Positions 17,605 through 26,949 are shown, counted from the first letter of the stretch. The stretch: DNA of 64,000 nucleotides from Microbacterium sulfonylureivorans (GCF_003999995.1 NZ_RJAD01000001.1:620001-684000), one strand, 5' to 3'. Notes: generated from the letters alone by a model not told the origin. Program-made: numbers and translations.

Positions 17605-17638
17605 GATACACTCATGTATCCGATACAGCGCTGTATCG
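17605..17638 (+). promoter_or_regulatory. Tandem TetR operators between tetR and the MMPL gene
   Basis: Two copies of GATACA-N4-TGTATC at 17605-17620 and 17622-17637, with centres 17 bases apart. The second is part of a perfect 18-base palindrome CGATACAGCGCTGTATCG (17621-17638). Candidate -10 hexamers for both directions (TACACT on plus, TATCGT on minus) lie inside them, so one regulator could shut both promoters. Binding is inferred from symmetry and position. Confidence 0.75.
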
Positions 17639-17669
17639 AAAGATCCTGATCCCGTAACGCGGAGGCGCT

Positions 17670-20516
17670 GTGTCCACCCTGCTCTATGCCCTCGGCCGCT
17701 GGTCCTACCGTCACCCGTGGCGGGTCCTCGTGGCGTGGCTCCTCCTGCTCGGCCTCGCCGGCGGCGGGGCGCTCGCCTTCAGCAAGGGCACCGACAACTC
17801 GTTCTCGATCCCCGGCACCGAGGCGCAGGCGGGCCTCGAGCAGCTGAACCGCACCTTCCCGCAGGCGAGCGGCACCAGTGCCCAGATCGTCCTGGTCGCC
17901 GCCGACGGCGACAGCGTCGAGGACGAGCCCTACGCCGGCGCGATCGACGACGCCGTCGGCGAGCTCGAAGACATCGACGGCGTGCTCGCGGTCACCGACC
18001 CGTTCGACGAGATGGTGTCCGGACTTGTCACCGAGGACGGATCGGCCGCGATCATCCGCCTCCAGTTCGACGGTCAGGCGACCGACGTCTCCCCCGAGTC
18101 CAAGGCCGCCCTGCAGGAGGTCTCCGACGAGCTCGCGGCCGCGCTGCCCGATGGCACGGAGGTCGCCCTCGGCGGCGACCTGTTCTCGATGTCGGTGCCC
18201 GGGATCACGATCACCGAGGGCCTCGGCATCCTGATCGCCCTGCTGGTGCTGATGGTGACGTTCCGCTCGTTCCTGGTCGCTGGCCTGCCGCTGGCCACCG
18301 CGCTGGTCGGCGTCGGGCTGTCGATGGCCCTGATCCTGCTGTCCACCGCAGTCGCCTCGATCTCGTCGACCACGCCGCTCCTGGCGCTCATGCTCGGCCT
18401 CGCCGTCGGCATCGACTACGCGCTGTTCATCGTCGCCCGACATCAAGACCAGGTGCGCGGCGGCATGGACCCCGAGGAGTCCATCGCGCGCGCGACCGGC
18501 ACGGCCGGGTCCGCCGTCGTGTTCGCCGGCGTCACCGTGCTCATCGCGCTGATCGGCCTCGGCTTCGCGAACATCCCGTTCCTCACCACGATGGGCATCG
18601 CCGCCTCGGTCGCCGTCGCGATCGCCGTGGCCGTGGCCATCACGCTCACCCCTGCGCTGCTCGGCTTCATCAAGGGCCGCGTCAAGGGGCGGATGCCGAA
18701 GCCCGCCGGCGCAGGACGACGCCGTCGTTCGGCCGGCGAGGACGCCCCCGGCGACGTCACCCCGGCGCGGGTGCGCCGCGGCTTCGCCACCCGCTGGGTC
18801 GACGGGGTGACGAGGCATCCGATCGTCACCACGATCGCGGTCGTGCTGGGACTCGGCATCCTCGCGATCCCGGCATCGAGCCTCGCCCTCGCGCTGCCCA
18901 ACGCGGGAGTCCAGCCCGAGGAGTCCCAGGCGCGGGTGAGTTACGACCTCGCCGCCGAGCACTTCGGCCCCGGCTTCAACGGCCCCCTCATCCTCACCGG
19001 CACGATCGTCACCTCGAACGACCCGCTCGGGCTCATGGCCGACCTCGCCGCCGAGATCGAGAAGGTCCCCGGCGTCAAGGAGATCGCCCTCGCCACCCCG
19101 AACGAGACAGCCGACACCGGCATCGTCCAGGTGATCCCGACGACCGCGCCCGATGACCCCGCCACGGCGGAGCTGGTGCGGGAGCTGCGTGCGCTCGCGC
19201 CGGAGTGGGCCGACGAGTACGGCGTCGACCTCACCGTGACCGGATTCACCGCCGTCGCGATCGACATCTCCGACCGCCTCGGCGCCGCCCTCGTGCCCTT
19301 CGGCATCTTCGTCGTGGGCCTGTCGTTCATCCTGCTGATGATCGTGTTCCGCTCGATCGCCGTGCCGCTGACCGCTGCGCTCGGCTATCTGCTCTCGGTC
19401 GCCGCCGCCTTCGGCGTCGTGGCCGCGGTGTTCGAGTGGGGCTGGGGCGCCGACCTGCTCCACGTCGCGCGGACCGGGCCGGTGATCAGCTTCATGCCGA
19501 TCGTGCTCATGGGGGTGCTGTTCGGCCTCGCGATGGACTACCAGGTGTTCCTGGTCTCGCGCATGCGGGAGGACTACGTCCACGCCGTCCGCGCCCGAGG
19601 CGGCTCCGACCGCGAGACCGCGGTGGCTGCGATCCGGTCGGGCTTCACCGCATCCGCCCGCGTCGTCACGGCCGCCGCGTTCATCATGTTCGCCGTCTTC
19701 GCGGCGTTCGTGCCCGAAGGCGATTCGTCGATCAAGCCCATCGCGCTCGGCCTCGCCGTCGGAATCGCGATCGACGCGTTCCTCGTGCGCATGACGCTCA
19801 TCCCGGCGCTCCTCGCGCTGATGGGCGAGAAGGCGTGGTGGATGCCGCGCTGGCTCGATCGCGCGCTCCCCCACTTCGACATCGAGGGCGAGGCCGTCGA
19901 GCGCGAGCTCGCGCTCGCGGACTGGCCGGAGCCCGACACCACCGCCGCCGTGGTGGGCGAGGACGTCGTCGTCCGAGCCGACGGCGCAGCCACGGGCGAT
20001 GTCACGCTGATCGACGGCGCGACGTTCCGCGTCGAACCCGGCGGCACGCTCATCGCCACGGGAGACCCCCACGCGACCCGCGCCTTCGGACTCGCGGTCG
20101 CCGGCCGCTTGGCACCGAACGACGGGCTCCTGCGGGTCGCGGGGCACCTGCTGCCCGGCCGTGCCGCCTGGGTGCGCGCCCACGTGGGCGTCGCTCTCCT
20201 CGCCGAGTCGGGCGACCCGGTGCGAGAGCTCCGACGCGCCCTGAGCGGTCGCACGACCCTCGTCGTGATCGACGGGCTCGACACGCTCGACGCCGCCGAG
20301 CGCGACCAGGCCGCGGCACTGCTCCGCGATGCCGAGGCCGCCGTCCGCGCGCGGCCGGGCGAGGCATCCTCCCGACTGACCGTCGTCGCGACCGCGAAGG
20401 CCGACGGGCCGGTCCTCTCCCTCCTCGCCGACGCGCACCGCTCCGACGTCACGTCGCTGGCGCTCCGCTCCGGCACGACCCCTGCTTCCGCTCCCATCGC
20501 CGAGGTGACCGCATGA
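17670..20516 (+). CDS. MMPL family RND transporter with degenerate ABC-ATPase-like C-terminal domain
   Basis: A 948-residue inner-membrane transporter. Residues 1 to about 730 are a full MMPL protein: two sets of six membrane helices, each with a preceding extracytoplasmic domain, with LAVGIDYALF and LFGLAMDYQVF being the proton-relay Asp-Tyr motifs. Such pumps export lipids or drugs. From about residue 760 comes a further domain of roughly 170 residues that reads like an ABC nucleotide-binding fold with a ruined P-loop (ATGDPHATRAF) and a Walker B-like VVIDGLDTLD. The GTG start has GGAGG four bases upstream. It is translationally coupled to the YhgE gene and flanked by tandem TetR operators. 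Confidence 0.93.
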   Translation: MSTLLYALGRWSYRHPWRVLVAWLLLLGLAGGGALAFSKGTDNSFSIPGTEAQAGLEQLNRTFPQASGTSAQIVLVAADGDSVEDEPYAGAIDDAVGELEDIDGVLAVTDPFDEMVSGLVTEDGSAAIIRLQFDGQATDVSPESKAALQEVSDELAAALPDGTEVALGGDLFSMSVPGITITEGLGILIALLVLMVTFRSFLVAGLPLATALVGVGLSMALILLSTAVASISSTTPLLALMLGLAVGIDYALFIVARHQDQVRGGMDPEESIARATGTAGSAVVFAGVTVLIALIGLGFANIPFLTTMGIAASVAVAIAVAVAITLTPALLGFIKGRVKGRMPKPAGAGRRRRSAGEDAPGDVTPARVRRGFATRWVDGVTRHPIVTTIAVVLGLGILAIPASSLALALPNAGVQPEESQARVSYDLAAEHFGPGFNGPLILTGTIVTSNDPLGLMADLAAEIEKVPGVKEIALATPNETADTGIVQVIPTTAPDDPATAELVRELRALAPEWADEYGVDLTVTGFTAVAIDISDRLGAALVPFGIFVVGLSFILLMIVFRSIAVPLTAALGYLLSVAAAFGVVAAVFEWGWGADLLHVARTGPVISFMPIVLMGVLFGLAMDYQVFLVSRMREDYVHAVRARGGSDRETAVAAIRSGFTASARVVTAAAFIMFAVFAAFVPEGDSSIKPIALGLAVGIAIDAFLVRMTLIPALLALMGEKAWWMPRWLDRALPHFDIEGEAVERELALADWPEPDTTAAVVGEDVVVRADGAATGDVTLIDGATFRVEPGGTLIATGDPHATRAFGLAVAGRLAPNDGLLRVAGHLLPGRAAWVRAHVGVALLAESGDPVRELRRALSGRTTLVVIDGLDTLDAAERDQAAALLRDAEAAVRARPGEASSRLTVVATAKADGPVLSLLADAHRSDVTSLALRSGTTPASAPIAEVTA

Positions 20517-22507
20517 CCCTCCACATCGAACGTGCGCGCACGCGCCGACCCATCACATGGCTGACGCTCATCGGCGTGCTGCTGCTCCCCGTCGTGATCG
20601 GCGGCATCCTCGTCGCCGCGCTCTACAACCCGGTCGAGCGCCTCGACGGGCTGCAGGCCGCCATCGTGAACGAGGACGAGGCGGTCACGATCGACGACCA
20701 GCTCGTCCCGCTGGGGCGCCAGCTCACCGCCGGGCTCGTCGAGGGCTCCGACGATCAGCCCAGCAACCTCACCTGGACGATCTCGAACGCCGACGAGGCG
20801 GCAGAGGGTCTGGCCGACGGCACGTACGCGGCCGTGATCACGATCCCGGAGAACTTCTCGGCCGCGGCGACCTCGACCCAGCCGGGCGAGATCCCGGAGC
20901 GGGCGACCATCGAGGTGCAGACGCCCCCCGACAGCCTCATCGTCGACGACGCCATCACCGCCCAGGTGACGACGGCCGCGGCATCCCTCATGGGCGAGCA
21001 GCTCTCGCAGGTGTACCTCGAGAACGTCTTCCTCGGCTTCACGACCCTCGGCGACCAGCTCGGCGAGGCCGCCTCGGGCGCCCAGGACCTCGCCGACGGC
21101 GCCGGTGAGGCAGCGGACGGCGCGAGCGCGCTGGCCGACGGGTTCCCGGGGCTCTCAAGCGGGGCGAGCGGGCTGGCGGACGGCGCCGGCGAGCTGCAGA
21201 GCGGGCTCGGCACGATCGCGGGCGGCATCGGGGACGCGGCCGACGGTGCGGCGCAGCTCGCCGACGGCGTGAACCAGGGCGCCGCGGAGCTCGAGGCTGC
21301 GGGGATCGTGCCGGATCAGCTGACGCAGGCCGCGAACGGCGCGGCCACCGCCACAGGGATGGCCGCGACATCGGCCCAGGACGCCACCGACACGCTCGGC
21401 GCGCTCATGGCCACGTGCACGCAGTCGCAGGAGTTCTGCGAGCAGCTCGGCGCCGCGCTGACGTCGGCTGCCACCGCCTCCGCGATCCTCACCGGCGACG
21501 GCACCGCGCAGAACCCCGGCGCCGTCACACTCACGCAGGGCACCGCCGACGGGCTCGCGCAGTTCGACACCGCGGCGACCGCGGAGTTCGCCGCGCAGCT
21601 CCGCGAGATCGGCACGAACGTGTCGGCGCTGAGCGGCGGTCTCGACCAGCTCGCCGCAGGCACGACGCAGTCCGCGGCCGGGGCAGGCCAGCTCGCCTTC
21701 GGCGCGTCGCAGCTCGCCGGCGGGCTCGACTCGGCCGGATCGGGCGCGACGTCGCTCGCCGACGGCGTCGCCGCGCTGGCCGACGGCACATCGACACTCG
21801 CGGACGGGCTGGACCAGGCATCCGCCGCCGTGCCCTCGTACACCGACAGCGAGGCGTCGAGCCTCGCGGACGTCGTCGCGAACCCGGTCGAGGCCGACGG
21901 CGTCGGCACGTCGCTCTTCGGAGCTTCGGCGATCCCGCTGCTGGCGATGCTCGCCCTGTGGTTCGGCGGCCTCGGCACCTTCATCGCCCTCCAGGCCGTG
22001 TCGCGGCGCGCTCTCACCGCCCGCGAGCCGTCGGCGATGCTCGCCCTCCGCAACTTCGCCCCCGGGGCGGCGCTGGGCGCCGCGCAGGGCATCCTCGTCG
22101 CAGCCGTCGTGCAGGTCGCGGCGTCGTACGACTGGGGGCAGTGGTGGGTGTTCGCGGGCGTGAGCGTCGTCGCTGGCGTCGCGTTCGCCGCCGTCAACCA
22201 GGCGCTCGTGGCCGTGTTCGGCGGTGCCGGACGGTGGATCTCGGCCCTCATCGGCGTGCTCGCCGTCGCGACCGGGGTGGTCTCCACGGTTCCCGGGGTG
22301 CTGTCCGGGATCGCCGCCCTCATGCCGACGTCTCCGGCGTACAACGGCATGGTGGCGGCGCTCACCGACACCGACGGAGTCGGGGCTGCCCTCGCCGGCC
22401 TCACCGTGTGGGCGGTCCTGGCGTTCGGCGCCACGATCCTCGCCGTCGCGCGGCGCCGCACGACGTCGGCGCGGGCGGTGCTGGGCGCGACGCCCGTCAC
22501 CGCTTGA
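20513..22507 (+). CDS. YhgE/Pip family membrane protein
   Basis: A 664-residue protein. One membrane helix at residues 15-38 is followed by an extracytoplasmic region of about 440 residues, then five to six helices from about residue 465 to 650 of the ABC-2-permease-like type. The middle region has repeated ASGLADGAGEL / ADGVAALADG heptad-like repeats, expected to form a long helical bundle, as in phage-infection protein Pip and YhgE. The ATG overlaps the MMPL stop (ATGA), so the two proteins likely act together at the envelope. The longer open frame upstream is the shadow of the MMPL gene. Confidence 0.9.
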   Translation: MTLHIERARTRRPITWLTLIGVLLLPVVIGGILVAALYNPVERLDGLQAAIVNEDEAVTIDDQLVPLGRQLTAGLVEGSDDQPSNLTWTISNADEAAEGLADGTYAAVITIPENFSAAATSTQPGEIPERATIEVQTPPDSLIVDDAITAQVTTAAASLMGEQLSQVYLENVFLGFTTLGDQLGEAASGAQDLADGAGEAADGASALADGFPGLSSGASGLADGAGELQSGLGTIAGGIGDAADGAAQLADGVNQGAAELEAAGIVPDQLTQAANGAATATGMAATSAQDATDTLGALMATCTQSQEFCEQLGAALTSAATASAILTGDGTAQNPGAVTLTQGTADGLAQFDTAATAEFAAQLREIGTNVSALSGGLDQLAAGTTQSAAGAGQLAFGASQLAGGLDSAGSGATSLADGVAALADGTSTLADGLDQASAAVPSYTDSEASSLADVVANPVEADGVGTSLFGASAIPLLAMLALWFGGLGTFIALQAVSRRALTAREPSAMLALRNFAPGAALGAAQGILVAAVVQVAASYDWGQWWVFAGVSVVAGVAFAAVNQALVAVFGGAGRWISALIGVLAVATGVVSTVPGVLSGIAALMPTSPAYNGMVAALTDTDGVGAALAGLTVWAVLAFGATILAVARRRTTSARAVLGATPVTA

Positions 22508-22636
22508 TCGGCGACGGCATCCTTCTCCTTCTGCAACACCGCGCAGACCCGTCGCACGCCGACCGCCACGAACCCTTCCCCGACGCCGGATGCACCCGGC
22601 AGGGGCGGCGGGTGACGGGCTGGCGAGTCGGGGGAA

Positions 22637-22705
22637 CCTCCGGGATCAGTGGAGCTGTCCGGAGGCGGAGCAGCGAGGCGTTCGGCTCCTCCGTTCCGCC
22701 GGAGG
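22637..22705. terminator. Hairpins in the 217-base gap between convergent yhgE-like and ccsB genes
   Basis: Two perfect stem-loops lie here: CCTCCGG (22637-22643) with CCGGAGG (22659-22665), and CCTCCG (22688-22693) with CGGAGG (22700-22705). Neither is followed by a clear T-run. The position between two converging transcripts makes a bidirectional termination region likely. The rest of the gap (22508-22636) shows no gene or other signal I can support. Confidence 0.45.
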
Positions 22706-22724
22706 CGGTGCGGAGATCACGGAG

Positions 22725-23777
22725 TCAGCTCAGGCCCGAGTAGGCGTGGAGCCCCTTGAAGAACATGTTCACGATCGTGAAGTTGAACAGCACCGCGGTG
22801 AAGCCGATGATCGACAGCCACGCCGAGCGCGAGCCGCGCCAGCCGCGGGTCGCCCGCGCGTGGATGTACCCGGCGTAGAGCACCCAGATGACGAAGGTCC
22901 ACACTTCCTTCGTGTCGAAGCCCCAGTAGCGTCCCCACGCGTCGTTGGCCCAGATCGAGCCGGCGATGAGGGTGAACGTCCAGAAGATGAAGCCGAGGAT
23001 CGCGAAGCGGTACGCGAGCGACTCGAGGGCGTCCGAGCCGGGCAGGGTCCGCAGGAATCGCGGACCCGTCCGGACGGGCTGAGCGGATGCCTCGGCCGCG
23101 GCGGCCGCGAGCGTCTTCCGCTCTCTCCGCGCCTGCATGAGCTGCAGTACGGAGAGGCCGAACGCGAGGGCGAAGAGGGCGGTCGCGAGGGAGGCGACGA
23201 AGACGTGGATGACCAGCCAGACGGACTTCAGCGGATCCATCAGCGGCACGATGTCGGTGTAGAACCAGATGGCGGTGCCGCCGAGCAGGACCACGACGAG
23301 CCCGGTGATGAAGGTGCCGAGGAATCGCAGGTCGTAGCGGAGAAGCACACCGAGGTACACCGCGACCACGAGAAGCGTTCCGGTCAGCGCGAACTCGTAC
23401 ATGTTCGACCACGGGACCCGGCCCGCGGCGATTCCGCGCGTGACGTCGCCGCCGAGGTGGAAGAGGAATCCGAGCACCGTCAGGGACGTTCCGATGCGCG
23501 CCCACACGAGCCGCTGACGGTCGCCGATCCGCGCCGTCAGCGCGGCCTCGGACCGCTCCTCCTGCGCCCTGACCTCGGCCACCGACTCGCCTCCGCCGAC
23601 GCCGACGCCGACAAGTTCGCGCTCGCGCACGCGCGCGTCCTTCGCGTCGACCGCGACGGCTCCGCGACGCGCCAGGTCGACGGCGTACGCGATGAAGGCG
23701 AGGGCGTAGACGGCGATCGCCGTCCAGACCAGGAGCACCGAGACCGAGTCGAGCGAGAGGGCGGAGGTTTCGGGCAT
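22725..23777 (-). CDS. ccsB: Cytochrome c biogenesis protein CcsB/ResC (CcsA family)
   Basis: A 350-residue membrane protein that, with ResB, delivers and attaches haem to cytochrome c outside the membrane (system II). The haem-handling WWD-type signature is WGRYWGFDTKEVW near residue 285-297. Eight membrane segments are evident, and haem-ligand histidines occur in LFHLGGD and IHVFVASL. A charged cytosolic insert (about residues 35-85) follows helix 1. It is last in a coupled run with resB, ccdA and resA; its start lies four bases after the resB stop. Converges on the YhgE gene. Confidence 0.94.
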   Translation of the reverse strand: MPETSALSLDSVSVLLVWTAIAVYALAFIAYAVDLARRGAVAVDAKDARVRERELVGVGVGGGESVAEVRAQEERSEAALTARIGDRQRLVWARIGTSLTVLGFLFHLGGDVTRGIAAGRVPWSNMYEFALTGTLLVVAVYLGVLLRYDLRFLGTFITGLVVVLLGGTAIWFYTDIVPLMDPLKSVWLVIHVFVASLATALFALAFGLSVLQLMQARRERKTLAAAAAEASAQPVRTGPRFLRTLPGSDALESLAYRFAILGFIFWTFTLIAGSIWANDAWGRYWGFDTKEVWTFVIWVLYAGYIHARATRGWRGSRSAWLSIIGFTAVLFNFTIVNMFFKGLHAYSGLS

Positions 23778-23781
23778 GGAT

Positions 23782-25491
23782 TCAGTCTACGCGGGGGGTC
23801 GGCGGGGTCTCGAGCGAGGCGCCGTGGCGCTGCGCGAACTGCGCCACCGCTCCGTCGAGGGTCGGGTCCTCGCCGCGCGCGAGTCCCGCGTACTCGATGT
23901 GCAGCGTGTTCCCCTGAGGAACCGCCTTCACCCACATGCGGCGACGCGGCACGAACAGCGCTGCGAGCAGTCCGGCGGTCGCGAGCACCGCGAACAGGAG
24001 CACCCACCCGGCCGCGGCATCCCGGTGGATCGACAGCGACACGTACCGCTTCACCGACTCGTCGTAGCCCTGGGCGCCCTCCGGAGCATCGTTCTCGAAC
24101 GTGATGGTGCCGTAGCCGCCCGGGAGGTCTGCCGTCTCGCCGGGGGCGAGCTCGATCGGATCGACGTCGGTGCCGCGCCCGGCCAGCTGCGTCATCTCGG
24201 ACGGGTCGAGCGTGTACACCGAGCGGGGCGTTCCGTCGTCGATGCCGAGGTCGCCGACGTAGACGTTGAGCGACACGACCGGGTTGACGAGCGCCGGGTA
24301 CGCCGACGCGAACGCTCCGGTGTGCAGCGGCGCCTGCGTGGGGTAGAAGAAGCCCTGGAGCGCCATCTGGTCGGTCAGCCCGTCAGGGATTTTCACCACT
24401 CCGAGCGAGGTCATGTTCGTGTCCTGCGGCAGGAACGGAACCGACTCCGAGAAGACGATCTCGCCGTCGGCGTCGCGCACCGTCAGCGTCGGGGCGTACC
24501 CGTTGCCCATCAGATAGATCCGGTCGCCGGCCATCTCCAGGGGGTGATTGACCCGCACCTCGCCGGTCTCGGCCTCGGCGCCGGCGTGCTGGGTCGTGAG
24601 GTTCGCGACGAAGTCGCCGGCCTGCCCCTGCCCCTGCACGCCGAGCGGCTGGTAGGTCACGTCGAACCGGTCCAGGGTCAGTGCGTACGGCTCGAGCGCG
24701 TTCTCGTCGACGAAGCGGCCGGGATTGAACGACGTGTAGTCGAGCATCGTGTTGACGAACGTGCGCCCCTCGATGATCACGGTCTGCCCGGTGTAGGTGA
24801 ATCCGCCGCCGAGTCCGACGGCGAGCAGCACGCCGACGAGCGCCGCGTGGAAGACGAGGTTGCCGGTCTCGCGCAGATAGCCCCGCTCCGCCGATACCGA
24901 GAGCGTCGGGCCGGCGTCGTACCGCTCGACCCGGTAGCCGCTCCGCTTCAACTGCTGCTGCGCGCTCTCTATGGCCGAGGCAGCGGCGGCCGCGGCATCC
25001 GTCTCGGGTGCCAGCTCGATCAGTTCGGAGCGGTGCACGTCCAGGCGCGACAGCCGGGCGGGCGTGCGCGGCGGCGTGGCACGCAGCGCCTTCCAGTGGT
25101 GCTTCGTTCGCGGGATCACACAGCCGATGAGCGAGACGAACAGCAGGATGTAGATCGCCGAGAACCACGGCGACGAGTAGACGTCGAACAGGCTCAGGTT
25201 GTCGAGGACCGGCGCGAGGTCGGGATTGTCGGCGAAGTACTGCGTGACGCCGTTCGGGTCGGCGCTGCGCTGCGGAACGAGCGACCCCGGCACGGCGGCG
25301 ATCGCGAGCAGGAGCAGCAGCACGAGCGCCGTGCGCATCGACGTGAGCTGGCGCCATCCCCAGCGGAGCCAGCCGACGAACCCGAGGGCGGGCTGGGTGA
25401 TGTCGCCGGAGACGTCCGATTCGGCGTGGTCGGACGGGCGGAGCGGATCGGCCGTGGCCGACGAGCCGGCCTCAGAGCGGGAGCGGGACAC
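23782..25491 (-). CDS. resB: Cytochrome c biogenesis protein ResB
   Basis: A 569-residue ResB protein, the partner of CcsB in system II cytochrome c assembly. It shows three N-terminal membrane helices (about 50-70, 105-125, 205-225), a large extracytoplasmic domain from about 230 to 500 with GYLRETGNLVFHAALVG, and a final helix near 515-535 followed by a cytosolic tail. The GTG start at 25491 lies 20 bases inside the end of ccdA, giving an overlap. The order resA-ccdA-resB-ccsB is conserved in mycobacteria (Rv0526-Rv0529). Confidence 0.94.
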   Translation of the reverse strand: MSRSRSEAGSSATADPLRPSDHAESDVSGDITQPALGFVGWLRWGWRQLTSMRTALVLLLLLAIAAVPGSLVPQRSADPNGVTQYFADNPDLAPVLDNLSLFDVYSSPWFSAIYILLFVSLIGCVIPRTKHHWKALRATPPRTPARLSRLDVHRSELIELAPETDAAAAAASAIESAQQQLKRSGYRVERYDAGPTLSVSAERGYLRETGNLVFHAALVGVLLAVGLGGGFTYTGQTVIIEGRTFVNTMLDYTSFNPGRFVDENALEPYALTLDRFDVTYQPLGVQGQGQAGDFVANLTTQHAGAEAETGEVRVNHPLEMAGDRIYLMGNGYAPTLTVRDADGEIVFSESVPFLPQDTNMTSLGVVKIPDGLTDQMALQGFFYPTQAPLHTGAFASAYPALVNPVVSLNVYVGDLGIDDGTPRSVYTLDPSEMTQLAGRGTDVDPIELAPGETADLPGGYGTITFENDAPEGAQGYDESVKRYVSLSIHRDAAAGWVLLFAVLATAGLLAALFVPRRRMWVKAVPQGNTLHIEYAGLARGEDPTLDGAVAQFAQRHGASLETPPTPRVD

Positions 25492-26317
25492 TCTGGAACA
25501 CCCCCTGCAGCTGCGACATGATCTGGGTCCACACGCCGGTCACCATGAGGACGCCGAGCGCGATGAGCAGCGCTCCGCCGACGAGGTTGACGACGCGGAT
25601 GTGGCGGCGGATGAAGCTCACCGAGCGGGTCGCCCAGCCGAAGCCGAGGGTGAGGAGCACGAACGGGATGCCGAGGCCGAGCGAGTACGCGAGGCCGAGG
25701 GTCGCGGCGCGTGCCGCCGAGCCGGAGTCGAACGCCATCGTGAGGATCACGGCGAGCGTCGGGCCGATGCACGGCGCCCAGCCGATGCCGAGTGCGATGC
25801 CCAGCAGCGGCGCGCCGATCAGTCCGAGGTTGCCGCGCACCTGCGGGCGGGCGATGCGCTGGGCGAGACCGAAGACGCCGATGAAGACGAGACCCATCGC
25901 GATGATCACGACGCCGAGGATGCGGGTGATGAGGTCGGCGTACTGGACGAAGAAGCGGCCCAGCGTTCCTCCGAGCATCGCGACGCTCACGAAGACGAGG
26001 GTGAAGCCGGCTATGAAGAGGAGGACGCCGACCAGCAGCTTGCCGCGGGTCGGCGCAGTCTGCTCGGCGACGGCGGCCCGCGTCGATGCTTCGCGCGGAG
26101 AATGGCTCCGATCGCGGAGGTCTGCGGTCGCGGCATCCGCACCGGACCCGGTGCTCCGCGATTCGGGCCGCGGCGACACCGCTCCCCCGATGAACCCGAG
26201 GTATCCCGGGACGAGGGGGAGCACGCACGGCGACAGGAACGACAGCAGCCCTGCGAGGATCGCGATCGGGATCGCGACGAAGAGCGAGCCGTCGGCGACG
26301 AGCTCGGCCGGGCTCAT
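25472..26317 (-). CDS. ccdA: Cytochrome c biogenesis / thiol-disulfide transporter CcdA
   Basis: A 281-residue, six-helix membrane protein that carries reducing power from cytosolic thioredoxin to ResA outside. The two reactive cysteines are visible: FLSPCVLPLVPGY (C31) and GWAPCIGPTLA (C183). A hydrophilic loop of about 45 residues (48-92) is longer than in most CcdA proteins. The ATG overlaps the resA stop (ATGA). Confidence 0.95.
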   Translation of the reverse strand: MSPAELVADGSLFVAIPIAILAGLLSFLSPCVLPLVPGYLGFIGGAVSPRPESRSTGSGADAATADLRDRSHSPREASTRAAVAEQTAPTRGKLLVGVLLFIAGFTLVFVSVAMLGGTLGRFFVQYADLITRILGVVIIAMGLVFIGVFGLAQRIARPQVRGNLGLIGAPLLGIALGIGWAPCIGPTLAVILTMAFDSGSAARAATLGLAYSLGLGIPFVLLTLGFGWATRSVSFIRRHIRVVNLVGGALLIALGVLMVTGVWTQIMSQLQGVFQSVPLPL

Positions 26318-26949
26318 GACTCCTCCAGGGTGTCGCTGACGAGGGTCTCCAGGATCGACGTCTCGCTCAGCCGGCCGATGATGCGCGCGGCGACGCGTCC
26401 TTCCCGGTCGAGCACGAGCGTCACGGGGACGGCGTTGAGCGGGGTCTGCCCGGCGAAGGCGAGCTTGATCGAGCCGTCGACGGTCGCGAGCGCGCTCGGG
26501 TAGCCGACCCCGTGCGTCTCGGCGAAGGCGCGCGAGGCCTCGGCACCGTCGGTCAGGTTGATCCCGAGGAACGAGACGTCGTCGCCCTCGAAGGCCTGGT
26601 GGGCCTCTTCCAGGAGCGGGGCCTCGACACGGCACGGCGCGCAGGCGGCGTACCAGAAGTTCACGACCATGACATCGCCCGCGTAGTCGGCGCTCGTGAC
26701 CGGTTCGCCGGTGTCGAGCACCCCCTCGAAGTCGATCGGCTCGGTGCGCTCGCCCTCGGGGATCTCGACGACCTCGAAGCCGTCGGCCGCGATGAATCCC
26801 TTGTTGTCGCCCGCGCGGTACTGGTCGGCGAGCGGGTCGTTCGCGCACGCGGCGAGGCCGGAGACCATCACGACGGCGAGGAGAGCGGATGCCACGGCCC
26901 GCCCCCGACGGCCGGGGGCGCGGTCGCGCCCCGTTCGGACTGCGCCCAT
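26314..26949 (-). CDS. resA: TlpA/ResA family thiol-disulfide reductase, lipoprotein
   Basis: A 211-residue thioredoxin-fold protein expected to reduce the CXXC of apocytochrome c before haem attachment. It has a lipoprotein signal: basic N-terminus, hydrophobic core and lipobox LAAC with lipidated C35. The active site CAPC is at residues 103-106 in NFWYAACAPCRVEAP, and PVTLVLDREG holds the cis-proline region. Its ATG overlaps the stop of the histidine phosphatase by one base, so the genes are coupled. The long upstream open frame is ignored. Confidence 0.93.
   Translation of the reverse strand: MGAVRTGRDRAPGRRGRAVASALLAVVMVSGLAACANDPLADQYRAGDNKGFIAADGFEVVEIPEGERTEPIDFEGVLDTGEPVTSADYAGDVMVVNFWYAACAPCRVEAPLLEEAHQAFEGDDVSFLGINLTDGAEASRAFAETHGVGYPSALATVDGSIKLAFAGQTPLNAVPVTLVLDREGRVAARIIGRLSETSILETLVSDTLEES

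Noticed and set aside
17601..20438. A 945-codon open frame on the minus strand through the MMPL gene
   Set aside because: Its product is low-complexity and rich in Arg, Asp, Gly and His, typical of the antisense shadow of a high-GC gene. The plus-strand frame encodes a clear MMPL protein.
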